The notes below the pieces were generated by a model. It was given only the letters and a program-made list of their open reading frames with translations, was not told the origin of the DNA and ran no database searches. Below are positions 1 to 11,045 of a stretch of 64,000 bases of DNA, piece by piece. Location: positions 62,001 through 126,000 of the forward strand of contig JBBPTG010000045.1 of assembly GCA_038093975.1 (NCBI GenBank). Direction: 5' to 3'. The position numbers and the translations under genes are program-made. The DNA is from Chalciporus piperatus (Eukaryota > Basidiomycota > Agaricomycetes > Boletales > Boletaceae). Position 1 is the stretch's first letter, and every line of letters starts with the position of its first letter.

Positions 1-2206
1 TTGCATTCTTCGCCACCCTACCCCGCCCAAACCCAAAGACCCACCCGCGACGAGTCCAAGTAAGAAGACTCAGCGCTCGCCGTCAAAGAAAGCGCGTTTC
101 AACAAGGATGGCAAGGCATCCAATATGGATGTGACAGAACCACCACCTCCGATCACGGAACCAGGGTATCCCGTGCGTGTCGTCGGAAAGGTGGTGAAAC
201 ATTACGAGTCGAGGCAGATTCATGCCGATACGATCGGTACGTCGTACCAGGATGTAGTTCGTACCTCGAATGATGTTCGCGCTGACCTTGGGTTGTACGT
301 CTGCAGAACTTTGCCGATCTTCTCTCGACGAAATAGATCATTTGAAACACGTCGTAGATCTACACAAGACAAAATATTCCCTCGCCGTTCCGTTTGTGAT
401 ACCACCTCCCCAGCCCCCGACTAATTCGACCACTAATTCCTCCATATCACTTTCTGGATCATCTACATTACAAGCGGATGCTGGTGTCTTCTCGTCGGAA
501 ATATCACGTCCGGGTTCCAGCACCGTTAATGTTACCAACTCTATCTCTACTACCAAATACACTCTCCCAGCCCCACCTATTCATGTTCGAAGCCGTCCCA
601 TCCCGATCCCGATGCACCATACCGGCGTCCATCATGGGAGTGGGCATATCCCGTCTTCCCCAACGGCTTCGTCCATTGCTTCGTCCACACCCTCGAGCCC
701 GTGTAAAACATCTAGTCCTGTCAAAGATACCAGGTTCGGTTCGGTGAGGCGATCTCCTCGTTTTACCTGATGCCAGAGGAAACTGATACATTTGGTCGTG
801 CTTTCACTTGCTCATATTTCGTATACGCCCATCACTATCCGGTATCACCCATACATCCTACTTTTCACCCCAATTCGCCATGCGTTACCTGGCCGCATCA
901 CTAGCCCCCGCCAAGACCTAAGCTGCGACATCCCTCCCGCCTACACACAGGTGACCTGTCCGCCAACACCTTCAGGTTATACGTGAAACACTACATGGAC
1001 AACGCCCCTCCCCCGTTCCCTTGGTCGACCGATAACGAGCACAGGGCACCAGACGCTGTGAGGACTCCTACGAAGCGAAGCAGACACGCCGAGGATGAAG
1101 ATGATGAACGAACGCCTCGGGCGTCATTCCCTCGCAAAACGACTCAGAGCACGGGACATGGCGAAGTTCCAAGTTTAGGATTCACATTGTCGCATCTGAG
1201 ACGTGTTCCTGAATTGGCGTTGCTTGCTTCGCGTGTCGTCCGAGCTGAGACAAGGAGGAGAGAAAAGACCGAGCGGGAGAAGGCGAGGAAGCATGGGGTG
1301 AGTGATGGTGGGGGCTCGGTCTCGCAATCCAAGCCCCAGTCCAAATCGACGATTGGGTCGCGGAATGGAAGTGGTAGACCACCCGGTTCTGGCTCTGCCT
1401 CCTTGTCCTCCATTGTACCCGCCGATCCACCTCGTAAGAAGATGAAGAGGCTGTTTTCCTGGGCAGTCGTGAAACTCTATGAAGAAGGGAGTATCTTACT
1501 CTGGGATGGAGACGTTCGTCCCTTGCCGATCCCTCCTCCCCCGGGCGACGGCGACGGTGGAGATGCGAGTGGGTTGTGGAAAAGTATAAGTACGGGTAGC
1601 ACGCTTGGAAACCAGACGGTGTCGTTTGCATCGTCGATGTGTCTCTCGGCCTCGGGTTACGACTCTCGATGTCCATCGGCGTCGGCGTCGGGCCTGGGTA
1701 GGGGTTTGTACTCGTCGAGTGCGTCGGCGTCGCTTTATTCGCATTACCATTCTCCTCGCCGTCCAGGCGCCAGCGGGAGTACGAGGGACAGGGTCCCGTC
1801 CAGGACTGCGGACAAGTCCCGGGCCCAAAACCATGACCACGATCACCGCGCCGAAGTCGACGCGGACGCTGACGCAGACACAGCCAACCTCTCCGATCCC
1901 CCCATGGACGAAGAAGCCTACGTCCCGCTTACAGCTCGGATTTTGGCGCCATATGTGCGCAAGGCGGTGGGTGTGCTTCGGGAGGGGCGGGCTAGGCAGG
2001 GGTCAGGTGGGGGTGGGGGTAAAGGCGTGGCTCAGGGTGGGAGTGGGAGTGGGAGTGTGGGGAGAGGGGTAGGGGGCTCGGAACCGACGGTGACGGTGAC
2101 GCCGGAAGATATAGTGGGGTGTTTGAGGAGGATGGATGGGAGGTGGGCGAGGGTGGGTGTTTGGGCCGTTGAGGAGGCGTTGGAGGTGTTGAGGGATGAT
2201 CGATGA
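1..2206 (+). CDS. STN1: STN1-like CST telomere-capping subunit, 5' partial
   Basis: Stn1 pairs with Ten1 and Ctc1/Cdc13-type partners to cap telomeres and recruit polymerase alpha-primase. The reading frame is open to the window edge, so the N-terminus lies outside. An OB-fold strand pattern follows (PVRVVGKVVKHYESRQIHADT). A clean intron at 237-306 (gtacgt...ctgcag) joins this to LCRSSLDEIDHLKHVVDLH. A Ser/Pro/Thr-rich linker comes next. A second intron ends near 950, but its donor is unclear (a gtgagg near 742 is possible). The next exon carries FRLYVKHYMDNAPPP and FTLSHLRRVPELALLASRVV, a fungal Stn1 signature. The C-terminus (YVPLTARILAPYVRK, EDIVGCLRRMDGRW) resembles the Stn1 winged-helix region, and stop TGA is at 2204-2206. 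The Ser/Gly-rich insert at about 1600-2090 is low complexity. Assignment rests on motif recall, not a search. Confidence 0.72.
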
Positions 2207-2737
2207 GGGGGTGGAGGAATCTGGATTGGATCTTGTGGGGTTTGGTACTTGACGATTTTTGAGCTTTGGACTTGGGAGTATGAGTGTGACTGACGATGTA
2301 CTTACGAGGCGTATGTATACATACTAACGACGCTAATGGTGATAATTTCGTGTCGAGGGGAAATGCGGTGGTCGGATGGTGTCACGGTGCTGATATACTT
2401 TGGATTTACTTTTCTGCGACATGTATTTCCCGAGCCGGGTACTTGACGAGATATATGTGTGTACACGGATCTATTGCCAGTGGATGATTATCGATCGTGT
2501 GTTATTGGAACCCCCTTGCTTCCGGTGTCTGTGCTACTAGCATAGGTTGTTCGAATTCGGGACTGGTTCGCCATGGATTCAAACATCCACGTGCATGCTT
2601 CGCATCCAAGTTGCGCGACTCAGACTCAATGAGATGCATCTATGACTTCATATTTAGGACTCGTGCATGTGCATGTATATTGTCCGCTTCTTCCATCCTC
2701 ACGAACCCAATTCCACTGGCACTCAGGCTGACACTCA
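2207..2737. other. Convergent intergenic region STN1/AIP1
   Basis: This is the 3' flank of two convergent genes. Only short unsupported ORFs are present. It presumably holds both polyadenylation regions; no repeat or RNA gene was seen. Confidence 0.5.
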
Positions 2738-5578
2738 CTAAGGCAACGTCACCTCCCAAACCCTCACACACCCATCTGCCCCCGTGCTGACCACTTTCCC
2801 CTTTCCACTCCCACCCTCACTCTCAAGCCAAAACACCGCCGTACCACCCATCGGCGCTGCACTCCTCACGTGTACCTGCTTCGAATACGGCGCAGCGAGC
2901 GCGTAGACATACACGTGAGTGTCGAGAGAGGTGGACGCGAGGTGGGTGGTGGTGGGGTTGAAGGAGAGAGAGGCAATTCGGCCGGCATGATGGGTCCATC
3001 TGTCAGTGAGTTTCTAGGTTTGTGGTGTTGTTAAATTGGGTAAGAGACACGAGGGAGTGATGAGGAGACGTACCGCGCATCTGCTGTTGAAGAGCACGAT
3101 CTTGCCAACAGACTGTATCCAGTCATCCAGATTAATCATCAAGAAAGTCAAGAGCGAGAAACACGGAAAAAAACGCGACGCACGTCTCCGGCAGCGATGT
3201 ACTCCCCATTCACGGATATAGCGACCGTCGTGATCTGTCCCCTCAAACTTATACTCGCAGACGCAGCCATCTCGTCGAGTTTCGAGGACGTTCCGTTCCA
3301 GCTATACACGTGGATCTTTTTGTCGTCCTAGGTAGCGCATTCGTGAACACTATCGCGCTCAGGGTCGACGGAAGACACTCACCTCACCACCTACGACGAC
3401 AGCGTCTCCAGATGCAGCGACAGAAACAGGTTTGTACGTCGGCGAAAGGGTATACAATACTTGGTTATTCCGAACAGCGTGGACCTTGCTCTTCCCTGTG
3501 TTTTCATTTTGCACAATGAAGACAGTCCCATCAGCTGCACTGGCGAGCGACTTGGGCTGTCCACCGAGGCTGAGCGTGGCGGGTCTGATTCGAACATGTG
3601 TACGCGTGAGTTGCTTAGGATCCTTGCGTGCATAAGGCGGAAAATGACACACGTGTATCCAGAAGCCAAGTCCACCTCCCGAAGCTTATCATCAAACCCA
3701 GAAGAATATACTTTCCCGTCTGGGCTCGCCGTCATAGCTGAGACGAGGTTCGTGTGGCTCTCTCCACCGACTTTGACGGAGGTAACGTTCGAGACGGTGT
3801 CATACTTGAAGGCACGTCCATCCGCGGACCCCGTAAAGAACGTCGTTGAGGGACCCTTCGTGGCTGACGTGACCGACTTTTGGGGAGCCTGTGTGCAGCA
3901 TGAGGTTGGGGATATACTTGTGTGTGGGCAGGGGTAGACTCACCTGGATGATACGGGAGACTTTCGCGTTGCCTTCGCGCACGTCGATGACATTGAGGTC
4001 TCCGCCCATCGACAGAGATACAACTTCGTTCTGGTTCACCCAGACGTTTCCGACCTGCTGATTCGGTACACCCCCGTCGAACGCCAAAGTCGTCACATTC
4101 TGTTGTGCGCCCACATCCCCTATAAGCATTATAAACAAAAACACTCAATCAGAGCTGGCGATAACTCGAGAAATAACAGGATCACTGACATAGTTTAACA
4201 GTGTTATCCATAGAAGACGTGATGAATTGTGTACTTCCCAAGTTCCACGAGCACGACATCTAATGTTTCCCCGATTATTTGATCGATGATCGGGATCTAG
4301 GAAAGGAACGAGCGAGGGGTTACTTACGATGCTACCCTTGTGCTTGTGTGGGCTATCTGTGAAATCGGCGATCTTGTCTCCACTCTCGCCATCGTACAAG
4401 ATCACTTTGAAATCAGATCCGACGCTAACGAAGCGGGCACCGTCGGGAGAGTATTTGACGTCTTGCACGAACTTGGTGTGTTCTCGGATAGACTATTCCA
4501 CGTACAAATCATTGTCGAGCCAAATGGTTCCGAAACTATATCCGCACCTTGACGAATTTGAATGGGGGACCTAACCCGCACTGTTGAGCTTTCAAGCCTA
4601 AACCGAAACAAAAGCGAGCACGCACCTTGATGGAAAATGATCAACCCATCATCCCCACTCGTCACCGCCCGATAAGGCCGTTTAGGACGAATAGATACCG
4701 CATTGACGACCTATCCACCAAAGATTTCGATCATTCTTTCCACCTCCACAGAAAAACGCTCACTTTGGAATGTCCAGTGATTTCACCTAGGCCCGACCCT
4801 GTGGACCGCAAAAACGCATGCGCGAATCTTTATATAAGCACGCCACAACCGTTACCGTGGTTTTGGGAGAATCAGTTAAATGCCGTCGGAAGGAAAAGGA
4901 GGTTTTTTTTAATCGCATTTGTAAGATAGAGACGCGAAGGAGTACTTACTTCTCCCTCCCGTCTCCGGCTGCGATTATCCTGTCACCATCAGCATCCCAT
5001 GCGAGATCATTTCTGCAGATGGACAAAAACATAATTAGATACCATCGGAAAGGAAGGAGGAGCGATAAGATGGTGTTTACATGCGTCCAGATAACACTTT
5101 GTACTCTGCAGATACAGATTGGTCTTCACCGACAGTGTCCCAGATCTTGACTGGATTCGGATGGTGACAAACGAGATCAACCAGCGCTCGGCCTCGCTAG
5201 GAAAAAGAGTGCGCACCAAGTCCAGATACATCCGCCGATGCACAGTAAAATCCAGAAGGGGAGAAACGTGCGACAGTCGTCTCCTTTGCGTGTCCGGTGA
5301 AAGAAGTGCTTAACCCCGGGTTCTGTAGACCTGAATTCACACTCGACCCCTCTGACACTCAGACAGTGCACTGACCTGGAGATCAAGGACCTTGGGGGTG
5401 GTCAAAGACATAAATACATGCATCAGTCGAGGTGCTTGACAAGACTTACGATGATGCTCCGCCCATTTGCGTAGATGACCTTATCCGCCCCCTTGACGTT
5501 GGCTGTTGCAAGCTTGGTAGATCGCCCGCGTTCAGTTCCAGGATTGCATGGATATAACGCTTGTCGGGTGTAGCTCAT
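2738..5578 (-). CDS. AIP1: Actin-interacting protein 1 (WD40 repeats)
   Basis: Aip1 is a double beta-propeller WD40 protein that works with cofilin to sever and disassemble actin filaments in cortical patches. The ATG at 5578 gives MSYTRQALYPCNPGTERGR followed by KLATANVKGADKVIYANGRSI, matching the conserved Aip1 start (P-x-N-P-x-T-E-R-G-R). Later exons give WDTVGEDQSV, NDLAWDADGDRIIAAGDGRE, AVTSGDDGLIIFHQG, QDVKYSPDGARFVSVGSD, VILYDGESGDKIADF, SKSVTSATKGPSTTFFTGS and SPDGKVYSSGFDDKLREVD. The last exon ends VVSTGADGCVRVWEVTLP with stop at 2738-2740. At least eight short introns interrupt it. Expected length is about 600 residues, as in the family. Its start lies only 274 bp from the MAD3 stop, so its promoter is short. 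Confidence 0.9.
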
Positions 5579-5852
5579 CTTGTCCAAAGTAAAGGTTGAG
5601 CAGGATCTATGTTAGTATTCAGGCTGTGATGGATCCAACGCAGATGGTAGGTAGCGCTGCGGTGGGAAGCAAACAGGGGTATGTCTATATTAGGAGCGAC
5701 CACTACTGCATCGACCAGCAAATGGCAGAACTACGAAAACAAAGACTTCTATAATGTATCAGGAATCGTGGAAGAGAATCTCATGGAAATAGATGAAGAG
5801 CAGAAACAAGAGAAGGCCGGATCACATAGTCCCCACACCCACAAAGTGCGAT

Positions 5853-7340
5853 TCACTCGCCGCCCAGAATGCATTCTTCCGCGGAATAATTTTTCAAAGG
5901 ATCCTTCCGCAACGCTTCAGCCTCGGACAAGACAGCAAGTGCGTTGCCTGAGACCTTCGGCTTCATGACCGATTCGGGAGCTGAAACTCCCGCTGAGGTG
6001 CTTGGAGTTCCAGGCTAATTGATCATGCGATCATGGAGTGAAAAGTCGTAAGTTGAGAAGACGCCTTCCTTAGGGGCGAACCGTGAATGCTCACCTCATC
6101 GCGGAACGGTGTGAATCTGGGAGTAGATGGGACACCTCCTTCTGTACCATCAGGGTCCTGGAATGGTACTACGATCGAACTTTTTGCAGGGGTCTTTGGC
6201 GGCAGCTTAGACGTGAGAAGAGAAGCCATTCCGGCCTGCTCTCCGAGCTCTCCTGGTTCTGCGTCGCGGAACGGAATAATCTTGGATGTACTGCCACCAC
6301 CAAGGGTACCAGAGCCGGAGGCTACACGGCGTGAGCGCCCTGCGTTCTTGAGAGTTGTGCCTCCGGCTTTCTGCACTTCGGGAACATTCTCTTTGACTCT
6401 TGATTTACGCGTCCCGATATCAGGATATGACATGCTAGGCTCCTCCTGGGGCTCAGAGCCAGAAGGGTCCACAAATATCTGAAGGCGCGAGTTCGACACT
6501 GTTCTCGAACCAGACGAATTCGATCCAAACACGTCGGCTTGTGATGATGATGGCGCGCGGCCTCTCCCCAAAGATGATGATGTTACGCCAAGAGCTGCAC
6601 GTCTCGATGATGGCTCCGGAACGGGAGGTGGTGGCATCGCGAAGCTAGACATCATTCGCTTCTGGAACTCTGCGTGTTTGCTCTGCAGATGGTCAAGCGG
6701 CTGAGCTTGCCTAGCGATCCCCAGCAAAAAGACAGCGTCGGCATCATTTTTTCTAAAATAGCATGCCAATTGTCACATGAGGTGCGACTCGCGATAACGA
6801 GAGGACCTACCGGTTTTGACGTTCCAGGATTGCAGCATACTCCTCGTATAAGAGAGCATAACTTGTCCCGATATCATTCGCGAGCAGGAACCTGTATATC
6901 ATCGTCTGTTTCTCGACGAAGCTCGCGTACAATACCCAGAACTTCAGGTATTTGAGCTCCCCTCGCCATATTCCACCGCGATTATCTTTGAGCACTCTTG
7001 TTGCCTCCTCAAGTAGCTCTAGGAGACCTGACTCGGCGCTCTGCCCCTGTGGGTAATTCTCGAGTGTCCAGTTGACAAATCGAACATAGGCCTCGAGTGG
7101 GTCGTCGTCCTCGTCCTGCAGCGCGACTTCGACATTCAGTCGGTGGCGTTTGCGCGCTGCGTTGAGTTGGGCATCGCGTTGGGCGTGTGGGGTGGCGAGA
7201 ATCGCCGAAAGGGTGGTAACACGCCTTCCAGATGCAAGTGGCTGAATGTTTTCTTTGGCTGCTTCCAGCACTTCAATATCGACGATGGGTGGTGGTTCGG
7301 TGAAGACGTCTTCTTCAACTTGCCGTAGTTCTGCCATCAT
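5853..7340 (-). CDS. MAD3: Mad3/BubR1-type spindle checkpoint protein, no kinase
   Basis: Mad3 is part of the mitotic checkpoint complex that inhibits Cdc20-APC/C at unattached kinetochores. The N-terminus (MMAELRQVEED) carries a KEN box in the classic context LEAAKENIQPLASGRR. It is followed by the Bub1/Mad3 TPR homology region (PLEAYVRFVNWTLENYPQG, YLKFWVLYASFVEKQ, FLLANDIGTSYALLYEEYA). Introns at 6753-6810 and 6015-6094 are frame-consistent. The second half has an ABBA-like segment (LQIFVDPSG) and a second KEN (SRVKENVPEV), both expected for Mad3. The last exon ends DPLKNYSAEECILGGE with stop at 5853. No kinase domain follows, so it is Mad3 rather than Bub1. Two adjacent ATGs (7340 and 7337) make the start ambiguous by one codon. 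Confidence 0.88.
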
Positions 7341-9093
7341 TCGTCGTGGATGTTGTAGAGTTCGAGCGAAGTGCAGAGTCCAGACCTCGCGATCAAGTCA
7401 CAAGTGGTACGCGCTGAACATCACGGGGAGATCACGTGGAGAATAGTTGTGGCTGTGCATCTCACGCCCCTGTTCATGAACTACTTCATGCGTTGCACAG
7501 AATTCTAAGAAGAAAAGTCGAAAAAACTTCGACCTTTCGCCCTTTTTACCTCCTCAACTCAAATCACCCGGAGGCGGTGCCTAATCCGAGCCAATTTGAC
7601 TTTCAGGATCATCGCACACTCGAACGACTGAGTAAGCCCTCTCAGGCCCCGCGAGTCGCTATTATCACGGCTCAAGCGCTCACACCCCAAAGGTTGGTCA
7701 TACCAACACTGGTCTCGCGGTCTTCCGATCTCCTGTAGGGCCCAGTCCCACTTGTGGTCAGGTAGCTACCAACCAAGAAGTGATATGTCTCAGCACGACA
7801 CCCGATTCTAGACTCATCTAATGGCTGGTGGTTCTAATCGGCCCCGAACATGCGTGAACAGAAACCACCACCTGGTGTAACATGCAGAAAAGGCAAGCGT
7901 AGTGTTCGTCGAGAGTGTGACATGTAAGTCCCCACCCCTTATTCCACGACATGGAAGATTCTGCCAATGAGAAAGGAAAGTTAAAGACCCCGTAGTAGCA
8001 TTCAAGTTGGTATTATGGTAACATGACCCGTGTATGGACTCTGTTCTCCAGACCATGTGCATCGTGTGCCTGCATGGGAGTGCCCGAGGCGGATCTCCAG
8101 GGCCCTGAACTGTGCAAAATCCGAGCATCTAGCGTTCAACAGGAAGATTCGTTGCATGGGAGGATTTGGAAAGCCGCGGAGCATTGAGTTGACCATGTGG
8201 TTTGTGTGGTTTGTGAAGGCAGCAGACTCACGATCGATTCATTTCCTTGATCATGAGGCACGCTTCCCATCGCTGTCTATCGTTAACCACAGGCCGGTAA
8301 CCGTATTTTCCCCTCTTGTTCTTAGACAGTTTTTGACCCGTAATGACAGACTCATTTTTCACCGCAAGCTCTAATCATCTCAACGCTACATATGAACCGA
8401 AAAGCCATGTATGTACTGCTTTGACAAGCAGATGACAGTGACGACCAAGTTGGGCGGGGAGATGACAGCAAAGTTTCAGTTATCCTGCACCACATTGTAA
8501 CTCCCTCATCTGGATTAGTTTCTGCTGATCAACCCAGAGGGTTCCAAGAGGATGGTAAATAGTCATGGGCACTACCCGCCAAGATGCGTGGATGTCACCA
8601 CATCGGTCGAGCAGCATAGTCACGTAACACTTTTGACGAGTCTTTTGGCATGATTTGTGAGCTCTGATTGGTTGACTCTTCACAAATAAGGGAATTACCT
8701 GATGCTCTAGCCATAAAGAAAAACGGGCACGAAAAGTTTCGAGTTTCTCGGCAGGCTGATGCACTTACGTCGGATCTGAACCCAGACCACCATTTACCAC
8801 AGTCGCCGCATCGGAATGTAAACGAAAGACCGTTTTTGTATTGCATTTGAACATCGCGTTTCAGCATGGTACACATTTACGCGTGAGAGCACGGGGGTTT
8901 CGGCGAACCTGATGATCACCCTGAGCAGGAGCATAATGTCAGGTAACGAATAAAATCTCTTCCCCTGCTTGCCAAATCCCGTTCAAACCAAGAAAAACTC
9001 TTCCAGGCAAGTATGTCGAGATTATAATCTAATAAAATATATCCTTGGTTGAGTGGGACAAATGAATGAAAGGTTTGGAGGTGCCTGTATGTT
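7341..9093. other. Intergenic region MAD3/oxalate decarboxylase
   Basis: About 1.75 kb between the MAD3 start and the oxalate decarboxylase stop. It presumably contains the MAD3 promoter on its left side. Only the small doubtful ORF at 7850-8187 stands out. Longer ORFs on either strand have no recognisable domain. Confidence 0.45.
7850..8187 (+). pseudogene. Small two-exon ORF with degenerate Zn2Cys6-like Cys cluster
   Basis: An ATG at 7850 opens MREQKPPPGVTCRKGKR. A good donor (gtaagt at 7924) and acceptor (ctccag ending 8051) join this in frame to IPCASCACMGVPEADLQG, with stop at 8185-8187, giving 69 residues. The pattern C-RKGK-x-C-D-x-PCASC resembles the second half of a fungal Zn2Cys6 binuclear cluster (CRxxKxxCD...PCxxC), followed by the G-x-PEAD stretch often seen after it. 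The first CxxC cysteine is missing and there is no downstream regulatory domain. It may be a decayed transcription factor 5' end or chance. No function is assigned. Confidence 0.28.
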
Positions 9094-11045
9094 TTAGGCG
9101 GTGGGACCGACGACTTCTTGCTTGACCTTGGAGAACTTGGCGATCGTCGCATCGTCAATGCCAAGGTGTGCCTTGACGAGTGCAGGTGGGGTCAAGGCCA
9201 GCCACTGGTTGAGTGAGATGTCTTGGAAGACGCCTGGAACGATCGAGTTGAGTAAACACTCGAAGCGAAGACATAACGAGCTTACCCGAGCGGAAGATCT
9301 CAAGGAAGACCAGGGTCGTGTTGCCGGTGTTCTCGATGTAGTGACCTGACAAGATAATCCTCAATACGGTCGGTCAGAAACATCAGTTTGAATGACTAAC
9401 CGTACGACGGAGGGATGTATGCAACATCACCGGGCTGATGAACGAACTCGGTGAATTGGCTAACGAATGTAAAGAGATATATTTCGTACCTGGAAGTCGT
9501 AAGTAGCTGCGTTGGACGACGCAGCGTAAACCGAGATACGAGCAGTGCCTTTGCTGAACACCATGTTAGACGAGAGATAAATAGATATAAGAGTTGCCAC
9601 TTACATGAAGAAGGTCCACTCTGGTTCCGTTGGGTGCCACTGTACAAGATAGTCAGGCTGCTAATTCGAAATCGGCGTTCCTCAAATAACTCACATGGAG
9701 CTCACTAAAGGGGCAACAATCAGACTAGGTTTCTGTATAACGGAGGAAATGTACGCACCGCATTCCTCCGGGTTTAACGGTAACCTCTGCAGCGCAGATG
9801 GTCGTAGATACAGGGAACAACCTGGTATCGACAACCTTGTACGAACCACCAGATGCTGGAGTGGCTGCCAGCTGGGACATTGGGAAAGTATAGTTGTACG
9901 GAGTGTCATTGGGCACAACCATGTCAGAGGAGACATCCATAGGAGGAGGGGCGGCTAGAAAGGTATTGAATCAAAGGAAGTTTGGAGATTGTATCGAAAG
10001 GATATACCAGGGAAGATATACAACTCTTTGCTTGGAATGTCATTCCAGGCTGCCATGTCGGTCTGGAAGTTCTTAGCGAGAACCTCCTTGGGGACATGGG
10101 CCAACCAGTCCTGAACAATATGGCTTGAATCATTGAGATCATGACGATTACAAAAATACTCACAGTGAGCAAGAAAGTAGAATCTTCGCTGAATGTACCG
10201 CTATCGAAGATGAGGAGGAACTCAGCACCATCAGCAGTAGTGTTCTTCGCTTGAATACTGTGGGGGCAGCCGGCTGGGAAGTACCACAGGTCTCCGGCCG
10301 TCTACGGGAAGAGAACCATCAGGTCAATCGTAAATAGATTGCCATATGCACTGACCACATCATTGAGATAGACCTGGCCTTCAGGAGTAACAACACTGAC
10401 GCGGAGGTCACCAGCAAGCACGTATGCCCACTCGCCGTCCGTGTGCCAGTGCATCTCACTGATGAGACCTCAGTACTCGAGTGCCCATCATAATTTCGCG
10501 ACACTCACCGGATGGCGCCTGGCTCCAGACGCATATTTACACCAGAGATTGCTGTGGCCACGGGCATGTGGTTGACTGTAGTGAACACGATTGATGAGTT
10601 CCATTGATGAACGAACAACGTGCAGTCACTAACCATTCTGTTGTCGAGCCCAACCACCAGTTTGTAGACGATTATGACTGAGGGAGAAAGGCCACTTGTA
10701 GTTCGCCCTGAATGATACCAATCCATGTTCGTGAGTGAGCGCATCGAATCACAGGAAGGCAACTCACACATCACCGTTGTCAGTGGTAGGAGGTGCTAGG
10801 GCATCGGAGCTCTCCAGTTGCATAGGGATGTTCTGGGGGCCGAGTATGCTCGCGCCTAAGCCTCCGCGGATCGGCTGTGGGTCTACATCCAGAGAATCCG
10901 CTGTCCATAGAGGGTAGTTGGGGTCGTCACTGGCATAGGGCACAGTGGGACTAGCTGCAGGCGCTGAAGCAGAGCCTGACGGGGAAGATTGCGCAAGGGC
11001 CGAAGCAATGACGGCCAAAGAAGAAAGGAGAGACCACGAGTGCAT
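9094..11045 (-). CDS. Secreted bicupin oxalate decarboxylase
   Basis: Converts oxalate to formate and CO2 using Mn and O2; fungi use it to detoxify oxalic acid outside the cell or in the wall. The ATG at 11045 starts [18 protein letters not shown], a typical signal peptide. ATG 11066 is in frame upstream, but its product would bury the signal sequence. Cupin 1 shows [17 protein letters not shown] (metal ligands His, His, Glu) and [14 protein letters not shown] (fourth ligand). A SEDSTF segment sits where the catalytic lid SENST occurs in bacterial OxdC, which argues for decarboxylase rather than oxidase. Cupin 2 repeats the pattern with [11 protein letters not shown] and [17 protein letters not shown]. 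The C-terminus [20 protein letters not shown] ends at 9094. The gene is split by more than ten short introns. Confidence 0.9.

Noticed and set aside
7718..7735. TCTTCCGATCT, resembling the end of an Illumina adapter
   Set aside because: Only 11 nt match and the flanking bases do not continue the adapter, so chance is likely.
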